A program made the translations under genes and the position numbers. From Molanna angustata (lineage: Eukaryota; Arthropoda; Insecta; Trichoptera; Molannidae): DNA of 64,000 nucleotides. The stretch covers positions 18,302,734 through 18,366,733 of the forward strand of contig OY754968.1 in NCBI GenBank assembly GCA_963576475.1, in the 5' to 3' direction. Shown one piece after another: positions 10,961 through 20,405 of this stretch (the first letter of the stretch is position 1; each line of letters opens with the position of its first letter). The notes beneath the pieces are model-generated. The model had not been told where the DNA came from. It was given only the letters and a program-made list of their open reading frames with translations, and searched no databases.

Positions 10961-12364
10961 CTAATTATAGCAGGAAATTATGATGAACGTTTTTAAAAAT
11001 TATTCATAAGAATATTTTCACAACATAATAATTTAACAGGAATTAAATACAATAATACCAATTTAAATGTACTTGCATGAGAGACGATATTAAATAATTA
11101 ATTAAATAATTTTAGGTCAACCTGGGAAATTATAAATTTCATGCAGATGTTCATCGTGTGACAATTCCCCATACGGTGATATATTGAAAATAATAATCAA
11201 TAATACCAATGCGGCTTATGTTTAATTAATTACTAGCAATATCATAGTTCACAAAAAGTTTCAGACTCGAACATACAATAGAAATAGCAAAATTCGCCAG
11301 CTTTGTGGATCAGTCAATCTGGCTTCTGAGCCGAAGTTTTGATTCTAGTTTGGAACTTAGTATTTTTGGTGTTTTTAGGATGGACTTGCGAGTCTCCATA
11401 ATATGAAAACTTCTAATTGGGCACGTGTTAAATTTGGTTTTTCTATCGTACCTAAGTTCCCGAAATTCTAAATACTTATACGCCTTGTTAATTACTTTTT
11501 AGGATAATCTAAAGTAATAAAGCAATCAAAATGTTAGTGTATGTGTGTGTGTATGTGTGTGTGTGTGTGTTTGTCTCACGCCTTCTGAAAAACCAAGAGC
11601 ATCTAAAAATCTAATTTATGTGCGAACGTGTACCTGTATACCTGATGCAGTGTCACGCTAAAAATAATGCGATAAAAATGCTGAATTTTAAAAATATTTC
11701 AATAATTATTTTTTTCATACAAAATTTTCCAAGTCGTATCTGTCAAAAAAGTGTACATTTTGCACGCATATATCTGTTAGTTTAAAAGTTAGAAGTACGT
11801 ATTTACACGAAAAAAATTTACTTTCAAGTATAACTTAGCGTTTAAGTGAAAAACATGGTGAATATTTTGTATAATTATAATGTTTAACTTATTTTTAAAG
11901 TAAGCGTTTTGTACATAAATGCCGCCATTTTAATATCTTTTCATACAATATTTCATTTTCCTACCGAATGAATATGTTCTTGAAAATAATAAACCTTTGA
12001 AATAAATATAAATATGAAATAATAAAATGAAACACAAGACATTACAGCAAGTTTTAAGACGTATATTGTAAAAGTCTGTTAATTATTAGTAAAGATATGG
12101 GCATAATAAAATTGCATAATTTGTATATAATATTTGATATTTCGGACAATTTTCATTTTTATGGCATCGAACAAACCAATGTAGGTACCTACATATTCAA
12201 AAAATGTATCCGAACCATTCGATATTACTTGCGTGTTCGAATCGTTTCCATGGCTACAGAAAGAATGTGATATTCAAATAAAATTTGTTAGGAATCGAAT
12301 TTATTTAGAAGGTTGTTGTAGGTAGGTACCTACCTAATACTATTTACTTACAAATCAACAATAA
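10961..12364. other. Unassigned stretch with one GT microsatellite
   Basis: Contains a (GT)n tract at 11536-11572 and otherwise only AT-rich sequence. No TIR, tRNA-like head or LINE motif is recognised. Confidence 0.45.
11536..11572. repeat. (GT)n microsatellite
   Basis: GT repeat with two AT interruptions. Confidence 0.9.
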
Positions 12365-12477
12365 TATACCTATACTGATTTCCTATAGGAAAATTATTTT
12401 ATTTATTTATTTATCAACCGTTTGTCCGATTATAATGAAACTTTGGTGAATTGTCGAGCGTATGCCCAGGATGGTTT

Positions 12478-13080
12478 TTGGATTTAAACTTTTTTCTTAT
12501 TCTTCTTCTTCTTCGTGTATTTGGTCGTTTTACCTATGAAGGGGGAGTATCCTGGGAAAAGAAGGTCCGACTGTCCCTCCATCTCTTCACAGGTCTTCCA
12601 GGACGGGTTCTGCATATAAACTTTTTTCTTCTTTTTCTTCAACGTGTACTTGGTCATCTTACCTATGAAGATGAACTATCCTGGGAGATGAAGGTCCAAT
12701 TTTCCTTCCATCTCTTCGCAGGTTTCTGGATTTAAACTTTTTTCTTCTTCTTCTTCATCGTCTATTTGGTCATTTTACCTTTGAAGGTGGACTAACCTGG
12801 GAGAAGAATGTCCAATTTTCCTTCCATCTCTTCGCAGGTATCTGGATTTAAACTTATTTCTTCTTCTTCTTCATCGTGTATTTTTGGTCATTTTACCTAT
12901 GAAGTTGGAGAATCCTGGGAGATGAAGGTCCAACTGTCCTTCCATCTCTTCGCAGGTATCAGGGTTTAAATTTTTTTCTTCTTCTTCGTGTATTTAGTCA
13001 TTTTACCTATTAAGTAGAGCATCCTGGGAAAAGAATGTTCTTTCATCTCTTCGCGGTTCTTCCAGGATGGTTTCTGGATT
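12478..13080. repeat. About 120-bp minisatellite, five units
   Basis: Each unit runs through 'ggatttaaact', a TTC-rich tract, 'tttggtcattttacctatgaag', 'atcctggga' and 'ttccatctcttcgcagg' (variants included). Units start near 12478, 12606, 12728, 12843 and 12964. Units differ by small indels and substitutions. Confidence 0.85.
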
Positions 13081-13094
13081 TAAACTTTTCTTAA

Positions 13095-13270
13095 CCGACT
13101 GATGGGACGGGATGTAATGAAGGGAAGGGATGCACTAAAGGGCCTGAAGGGACGGGAGGTATAAAACTGCCTGAAGGGACGGAAGGTAGTGAAGGGTCTG
13201 ATGGGAAGGGACGTAATGAGGGATTAAAGGGACGGGAGGTACTGAAGGGCCTGAAGCGGCGGGTCCTGGA
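13095..13270. repeat. Purine-rich minisatellite (GGGACGGGAGGT type)
   Basis: Roughly 38-42-bp units with 'ctgaagggacgggaggta' variants. It is strongly G-rich on the plus strand, unlike its surroundings. Confidence 0.75.
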
Positions 13271-13289
13271 GTCTAATTCTGTTTCTTCT

Positions 13290-13760
13290 TAATTTTATGT
13301 AGACCTTTAGGGCAGTTTTTATACAAACTATTTCCTATTGTCTAATTCATCTTCTTCTTCTTTTATGTATACATTTGGGTCATTTTTTTATAAAAATTAT
13401 TTCCTTTAGTCTAATTATTATTCTTCTTCATTTAAGTACGTAGACTTTTGGGAGAGTTTTAATACAAACTATTTCCAATAGTCTTATTCATTTTCTTTTA
13501 TGTAGACCTTTTGGTCAGTATTTATACAAACTATTTCCAATAGTCTAAATATTCTTCTTCTTCTATTTTGTAGACCTTTGGGTGAGCTTTTATACAATCT
13601 ATTTCCAATAGTCTAATTCTTCTATTAGGTATATGTATTTTTACTTATTTTATGTAGACCATTGGAATAGTTTTTTATACAAACTATTTCTTATAGTCTT
13701 ATACTTATTTTTCTCTTTTTTATTTAGTCTTTTGGGTTAGTTTTAAGTCTAATAGTCTAT
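13290..13760. repeat. About 65-75-bp minisatellite, six to seven units
   Basis: Units contain 'tgtagacctttggg', 'tttatacaaactatttcc' and 'atagtctaatt' followed by a TTC-rich spacer. Confidence 0.8.
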
Positions 13761-14420
13761 TGTGCAGAAATATTATTAACGATATGCACACTTGATGAAA
13801 ATACATATGAAATGAATGGGATATGGGATGTGACGATATAACCTGCACTAGAATCTTTTCAATACTTTTGTTTAATTAAATTTAAACCATTTATATCATC
13901 CTATTTTGAATAATTTTCAACACCTAATATTTAAAGAATGGGGGTTGTGGCCATTACTGAACTCTTCACAACATTTATATTCAAATTAAAAACTATTTAC
14001 TATAGTTCAAGTCTTCTTCTTCTTCGTTAATGAAGACTTTCAGTCAAATTGAGCAAAAATATAATGCACACTTGATGAAAAAATATAAAAACGAATGGGA
14101 TGTGACCAATACTAGATCTTTTCAGTACCTACGTTTGTTTAATCAAATTTTAACCACATCCCAACATCCAAAATTACTAAATTTTCAATAGGTACACATT
14201 ACAATTTGTTTTCGATGATAATATTTAAAAATGGGGGTTGTGGCCAAACCAATCTCTTTACAACGTTGATAAACAGTCATATTTAAAACCATTACGCATA
14301 GTCCATGTGAGCAGAAATTGTATAAATATTATACTTCATTCACACTTTATAGCAATATATAAAAAAGAATGGGTTGTGGCCATCACTTGAACATTTTACA
14401 ATACTTAAACTCAATCAAAT
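13760..14420. repeat. Decayed long-period tandem repeat
   Basis: The block 'gcacacttgatgaaaa ... gaatggg ... ggttgtggcca ... actcttcac' recurs three times (around 13790, 14070 and 14340) with large indels. A lone related piece with 'gggttgtggccaac' lies at 29735-29765. Confidence 0.6.
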
Positions 14421-14631
14421 TTCAAACCACTTTTCATAGTCTGATATTGCAAAATAATTGGGTGACAATATTATAAAAACGATTGCTTTTTCTTTCACAA
14501 TTTTACATTCTTGGCCAACGGCGGGACATAAAAGCTAGTTAAAATATAAAATAGGCATGTTTATATTGATAAACATATACAAAATTTTGATAATTTATTT
14601 ATTTATTTGATAATGTTTCTCGGGCAACTTA

Positions 14632-14827
14632 CAGGTAGGTACTATGTCAAATATTAATTTAACACGCACCCAATAACAAGTTGCCACATTTTGGAGACTA
14701 ACGGTATTAATCGTCTCACAGATCCAGACTGAAAACACAATAACAAACTGTGTCTCCACCGGGAATCGAACCCGGGACCTTTGGCTCAGCAGTCAGATAA
14801 CTAACCAACTTAGCCACGAAGGCCGAC
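14632..14827 (-). mobile_element. tRNA-derived SINE (family SINE-2), antisense
   Basis: Minus-strand head: 'tggctaagttggttag' (A box) and 'ggttcgattcccggtgg' (B box). It is followed by the same body as at 6837-7028 and ends 'catagtacctacctgtaag'. Compared with the 6.8-kb copy it keeps a better anticodon-arm region. Confidence 0.85.
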
Positions 14828-14868
14828 TAAGTTTATTTATTTATTTAAGCATGAAAAACAGGCTCATC

Positions 14869-15049
14869 CACCTCTCACCTGTACTCAAATACCTATACTA
14901 AAATTCCCATACAGAATTGTAGTGAAAATGACTAAAAAAGGTACTAAAAAACCATCCCATAAAAAATCTATCAAAATTCCATCCCTACAAAAAACTTGCG
15001 GAACATATATACCGCGAACTTTTTCATTTTTTCCCTTTTGTCCTATGAT
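14869..15049 (+). repeat. Interspersed repeat Rep-6, copy 1
   Basis: Shares with 36154-36347 the blocks 'cacctgtactcaaatacc', 'actaaaattcccataca' and 'gaactttttcattttt' then 'cccttttgt', in the same order and spacing. No terminal motif or coding sequence; class unknown. Confidence 0.7.
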
Positions 15050-15071
15050 TTGATTACATGCTAAAAGTTTT

Positions 15072-16127
15072 TCCAACTGTCGATTTGTTCAGGAGAACTT
15101 TGTTCTCTTAACATATCGACAATGTATCAAGCCAGAATACGCGAGAATTGTATGGAGAGGTCTACTTTTTTCACGGCTTTTCCAACTTTGAAGTCAAAAA
15201 ACACCAACTTAGAGGCTTCGCAGCATATATGTTCCATACACGGATTTACTCAGAATTCGGAGTAGAACATTTCGTGTGTCTGTGTGTGTGTGTGTCTGTG
15301 TGTGTGTCTGTGTGTGTGTGTGTCTGTGTGTCTGTGTGTGTGTCTGTGTGTCCGTCCCCCCCTTATAACTTTTGATCCGCTCAATTTACAGAGCCTAAAA
15401 TTTCAGAATATATAAACAGTTACAGGCCTACAAAACTTTTATACTCGGAATTTTGAATTTTTGTTTCAGTCAGGGGTTATCAACTTTTGAATTTTTATTT
15501 TATTTTTCCATATATCTCAGAAACCATAAACGCTAGAACGCTGAAAATTGGTACAAACATAGACAAATACAAAATCTCAAATGAGTTTTTTCAAAAAAAT
15601 TCCAGGGTTTCTCAAACATTTTTTATTAAGAAAAATATTTTTTTTATGATAAATTTATGAGTTTAACTGCCTATATTTCCAAAACTTTTACAATTATCAA
15701 AAAAAGCCGAAACACCCCAACTAGATAATTTAATTTTCTATAAAAAATATTAACATTGTTGTAGAAGATCTCAATTTTTTTTTAACAATTTTTTTAAAAA
15801 TTGAATTTAGTGACGACATCGCTTCATACATTTTGTAGGGCAGTCGCCTATACACAATATGTAAGAAGACTTAATAGTTTGATACTTCATCTCCAAACAT
15901 ACATACATACCATCATGCTATTTGCATATTCTGGGTAGGAAAAAAGGAACTTCCTCCAAACTATCTTATCTTGACATACATACCTACATAATATATGTTG
16001 TATAGAAAACAAAATATCTGAAAATATTCAATAATTTTTATTTATGGGTTTATAGTTTGGTACATATTCTTCAACTATACATACTATCGCTATCGACAGT
16101 TGGATCTCATGTGTTACATGCAACTAG
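15072..16127 (+). mobile_element. Helitron-like array, unit A (alpha type)
   Basis: It begins TCCAACTGTCGATTTG at 15072. It ends with the inverted partner ATCGACAGTTGGA (16092-16104), a CATGTgttACATG palindrome (16108-16120) and CTAG at 16124-16127. A 5' TC start, a 3' hairpin a few bases before CTAG, no target duplication and subterminal inverted repeats match Helitrons, and more precisely Helentron-associated non-autonomous elements. Interior: 5' hairpin, GT/CT microsatellite, C-run, two A/T-rich blocks and an embedded LINE-tail-like segment (about 15895-15985). No transposase or helicase frame. Alpha-type variants: 'gatccgctc', 'atcaaaaaa', 'gtagggcag', 'gaaaaaaggaact'. Confidence 0.88.
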
Positions 16128-16134
16128 TTGGTAA
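16128..16134. repeat. 7-bp junction TTGGTAA between units A and B
   Basis: Separates CTAG of unit A from TCC of unit B. The identical junction joins units C and D (18319-18325), so the A-B pair and the C-D pair share one ancestor. Confidence 0.9.
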
Positions 16135-17184
16135 TCCAACTGTCGATTTGTTCAGGAGAACTTTGTTCTCTTAACATATCGACAATGTATCAAGCCAGAA
16201 TACGCGAGAATTGTATGGAGAGGTCTACTTTTTTCATGGCTTTTCCAACTTTGAAGTCAAAAAACACCAACTTAGAGGCTTCGCAGCATATATGTTTCAT
16301 ACACGGATTTACTCAGAATTCGGAGTAGAACATTTCGTGTGTCTGTGTGTGTGTGTGTCTGTGTGTGTGTCTGTGTGTGTGTGTGTCTGTGTGTCTGTGT
16401 GTGTGTCTGTGTGTCCGTCCCCCCCTTATAACTTTTGATCCACTCAATTTACAGAGCCTAAAATTTCAGAATATATAAACAGTTACAGGCCTACAAAACT
16501 TTTATACTCGGAATTTTGAATTTTTGTTTCAGTCAGGGGTTATCAACTTTTGAATTTTTATTTTATTTTTCCATATATCTCAGAAACCATAAACGCTAGA
16601 ACGCTGAAAATTGGTACAAACATAGACAAATACAAAATCTCAAATAAGTTTTTTCAAAAAAATTCCAGGGTTTCTCAAACATTTTTTATTAAGAAAAATA
16701 TTTTTTTTATGATAAATTTATGAGTTTAACTGCCTATATTTCCAAAACTTTTACAATTATCGAAAAAAGCCGAAACACCCCAACTAGATAATTTAATTTT
16801 CTATAAAAAATATTAACATTGTAGTAGAAGATCTCAATTTTTTTTTAACAATTTTTTTAAAAATTGAATTTAGTGACGACATCGCTTCATACATTTTGTA
16901 TGGCAGTCGCCTATACACAATATGTAAGAAGACTTAATAGTTTGTTACTTCATCTCCAAACATACATACATACCATCATGCAATTTGCATATTCTGGGTA
17001 GGAAAAAGGATCTTCCTCCATACTATCCTATCTTGACATACATACCTACATATGTTGTATAGAAAACAAAATATCTGAAAATATTCAATAATTTGTATCT
17101 ATGGGTTTATAGTTTGGTACATATTCTTCAACTATACATACTATCGCTATCGACAGTTGGATCTCATGTGTTACATGCAACTAG
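16135..17184 (+). mobile_element. Helitron-like array, unit B (beta type)
   Basis: Same termini as unit A; CTAG at 17181-17184. Beta-type variants: 'gtttcatac', 'gatccactc', 'caaataag', 'atcgaaaaa', 'gtagtagaag', 'tgtatggcag', 'gaaaaaggatct'. Nearly identical to unit D. Confidence 0.88.
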
Positions 17185-17276
17185 TTTTATATTTTTTTCA
17201 AAATCCTACATATTGGATAAGCGAGATATAAGTGCATAAATAATTGTGTTATGTGAATAATCCAACTGTCGATTTG
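17185..17276. other. Spacer between units B and C with an extra 16-bp element terminus
   Basis: 76 bp of unrelated AT-rich DNA, then TCCAACTGTCGATTTG at 17261-17276. That is an exact extra copy of the first 16 bases of the element, directly before unit C. Confidence 0.9.
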
Positions 17277-18318
17277 TCCAACTGTCGATTTGTTCAGGAG
17301 AACTTTGTTCTCTTAACATATCGACAATGTATCAAGCCAGAATACGCGAGAATTGTATGGAGAGGTCTACTTTTTTCATGGCTTTTCCAACTTTGAAGTC
17401 AAAAAACACCAACTTAGAGGCTTCGCAGCATATATGTTCCATACACGGATTTACTCAGAATTCGGAGTAGAACATTTCGTGTGTCTGTGTGTGTGTGTCT
17501 GTGTGTGTGTGTGTCTGTGTGTCTGTGTGTGTGTCTGTGTGTCCGTCCCCCCCTTATAACTTTTGATCCGCTCAATTTACAGAGCCTAAAATTTCAGAAT
17601 ATATAAACAGTTACAGGCCTACAAAACTTTTATACTCGGAATTTTGAATTTTTGTTTCAGTCAGGGGTTATCAACTTTTGAATTTTTATTTTATTTTTCC
17701 ATATATCTCAGAAACCATAAACGCTAGAACGCTGAAAATTGGTACAAACATAGACAAATACAAAATCTCAAATGAGTTTTTTCAAAAAAATTCCAGGGTT
17801 TCTCAAACATTTTTTATTAAGAAAAATATTTTTTTTATGATAAATTTATGAGTTTAACTGCCTATATTTCCAAAACTTTTACAATTATCAAAAAAAGCCG
17901 AAACACCCCAACTAGATAATTTAATTTTCTATAAAAAATATTAACATTGTTGTAGAAGATCTCAATTTTTTTTTAACAATTTTTTTAAAAATTGAATTTA
18001 GTGACGACATCGCTTCATACATTTTGTAGGGCAGTCGCCTATACACAATATGTAAGAAGACTTAATAGTTTGATACTTCATCTCCAAACATACATACATA
18101 CCATCATGCTATTTGCATATTCTGGGTAGGAAAAAAGGAACTTCCTCCAAACTATCTTATCTTGACATACATACCTACATAATATATGTTGTATAGAAAA
18201 CAAAATATCTGAAAATATTCAATAATTTTTATTTATGGGTTTATAGTTTGGTACATATTCTTCAACTATACATACTATCGCTATCGACAGTTGGATCTCA
18301 TGTGTTACATGCAACTAG
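17277..18318 (+). mobile_element. Helitron-like array, unit C (alpha type)
   Basis: Same termini (CTAG 18315-18318). It carries the alpha variants of unit A, including 'gtagggcag' and 'gaaaaaaggaact', but with a shorter GT/CT microsatellite. One marker, 'ttcatggc', agrees with units B and D rather than A. Confidence 0.88.
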
Positions 18319-18325
18319 TTGGTAA
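18319..18325. repeat. 7-bp junction TTGGTAA between units C and D
   Basis: Identical to 16128-16134. Confidence 0.9.
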
Positions 18326-19375
18326 TCCAACTGTCGATTTGTTCAGGAGAACTTTGTTCTCTTAACATATCGACAATGTATCAAGCCAGAATACGCGAGA
18401 ATTGTATGGAGAGGTCTACTTTTTTCATGGCTTTTCCAACTTTGAAGTCAAAAAACACCAACTTAGAGGCTTCGCAGCATATATGTTTCATACACGGATT
18501 TACTCAGAATTCGGAGTAGAACATTTCGTGTGTCTGTGTGTGTGTGTGTCTGTGTGTGTGTCTGTGTGTGTGTGTGTCTGTGTGTCTGTGTGTGTGTCTG
18601 TGTGTCCGTCCCCCCCTTATAACTTTTGATCCACTCAATTTACAGAGCCTAAAATTTCAGAATATATAAACAGTTACAGGCCTACAAAACTTTTATACTC
18701 GGAATTTTGAATTTTTGTTTCAGTCAGGGGTTATCAACTTTTGAATTTTTATTTTATTTTTCCATATATCTCAGAAACCATAAACGCTAGAACGCTGAAA
18801 ATTGGTACAAACATAGATAAATACAAAATCTCAAATAAGTTTTTTCAAAAAAATTCCAGGGTTTCTCAAACATTTTTTATTAAGAAAAATATTTTTTTTA
18901 TGATAAATTTATGAGTTTAACTGCCTATATTTCCAAAACTTTTACAATTATCGAAAAAAGCCGAAACACCCCAACTAGATAATTTAATTTTCTATAAAAA
19001 ATATTAACATTGTAGTAGAAGATCTCAATTTTTTTTTAACAATTTTTTTAAAAATTGAATTTAGTGACGACATCGCTTCATACATTTTGTATGGCAGTCG
19101 CCTATACACAATATGTAAGAAGACTTAATAGTTTGTTACTTCATCTCCAAACATACATACATACCATCATGCAATTTGCATATTCTGGGTAGGAAAAAGG
19201 ATCTTCCTCCATACTATCCTATCTTGACATACATACCTACATATGTTGTATAGAAAACAAAATATCTGAAAATATTCAATAATTTGTATCTATGGGTTTA
19301 TAGTTTGGTACATATTCTTCAACTATACATACTATCGCTATCGACAGTTGGATCTCATGTGTTACATGCAACTAG
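18326..19375 (+). mobile_element. Helitron-like array, unit D (beta type)
   Basis: Same termini (CTAG 19372-19375) and beta variants; it differs from unit B at very few sites ('acatagataaat'). It joins unit E with no intervening base. Confidence 0.88.
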
Positions 19376-20405
19376 TTCAGGAGAACTTTGTTCTCTTAAC
19401 ATATCGACAATGTATCAAGCCAGAATACGCGAGAATTGTATGGAGAGGTCAACTTTTTTCACGGCTTTTCCAACTTTGAAGTCAAAAAACACCAACTTAG
19501 AGGCTTCGCAGCATATATGTTCCATACACGGATTTACTCAGAATTCGGAGTAGAACATTTCGTGTGTCTGTGTGTGTGTGTGTCTGTGTGTGTGTCTGTG
19601 TGTGTGTGTGTGTCTGTGTGTGTGTCTGTGTGTCCGTCCCCCCCTTATAACTTTTGATCCGCTCAATTTACAGAGCCTAAAATTTCAGAATATATAAACA
19701 GTTACAGGCCTACAAAACTTTTATACTCGGAATTTTGAATTTTTGTTTCAGTCAGGGGTTATCAACTTTTGAATTTTTATTTTATTTTTCCATATATCTC
19801 AGAAACCATAAACGGTAGAACGCTGAAAATTGGTACAAACATAGACAAATACAAAATCTCAAATTAGTTTTTTCAAAAAAATTCCAGGGTTTCTCAAACA
19901 TTTTTTATTAAGAAAAATATTTTTTTTATGATAAATTTATGAGTTTAACTGCCTATATTTCCAAAACTTTTACAATTATCGAAAAAAGCCGAAACACCCC
20001 AACTAGATAATTTAATTTTCTATAAAAAATATTAACATTGTAGTAGAAGATCTCAATTTTTTTTTAACAATTTTTTTAAAAATTGAATTTAGTGACGACA
20101 TCGCTTCATACATTTTGTATGGCAGTCGCCTGTACACAATATGTAAGAAGACTTAATAGTTTGATACTTCATCTCCAAACATACATATACATACCATCAT
20201 GCTATTTGCATATTCTGGGTAGGAAAAAGGATCTTCCTCCATACTATCCTATCTTGACATACATACCTACACATGTTGTATAGAAAACAAAATATCTGAA
20301 AATATTCAATAATTTGTATCTATGGGTTTATAGTTTGGTACATATTCTTCAACTATACATACTATCGCTATCGACAGTTGGATCTCATGTGTTACATGCA
20401 ACTAG
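19376..20405 (+). mobile_element. Helitron-like array, unit E (alpha/beta mosaic, lacks first 16 bp)
   Basis: It starts at 'ttcaggagaac' directly after CTAG of unit D, so the first 16 bases (TCCAACTGTCGATTTG) are absent. It ends with the standard terminus and CTAG at 20402-20405. The 5' half carries alpha variants ('tcacggc', 'gttccatac', 'gatccgctc') and the 3' half beta variants ('atcgaaaaa', 'gtagtagaag', 'tgtatggcag'). It also has private changes ('aaacggtag', 'caaattag'). Confidence 0.87.

Larger units (their letters stand above)
12365..14538 (+). mobile_element. Candidate Helitron-like element expanded by minisatellites
   Basis: The right end, 'gcgggacataaaagCTAG' followed by T (CTAG at 14535-14538), resembles the 3' end of a common lepidopteran Helitron type. 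Near the left, 'gtccgattataatgaaact' resembles that family's 'accgattttgatgaaat' block. Between them lie three kinds of tandem repeat (12478-13080, 13095-13270, 13290-13760) and a decayed longer period (13760-14420). No protein frame. The 5' boundary is not defined and the 3' hairpin is weak (GCC-aac-GGC), so the assignment to Helitrons is inference. Confidence 0.5.

Noticed and set aside
15148..19657. Repeated 66-89 codon frames starting MYGEVYFFHG or MVIQLSIC in each array unit
   Set aside because: Most of the length is (GT)n microsatellite (Cys/Val runs). The frames recur only because the DNA unit is repeated. They end in the C-run and show no domain.
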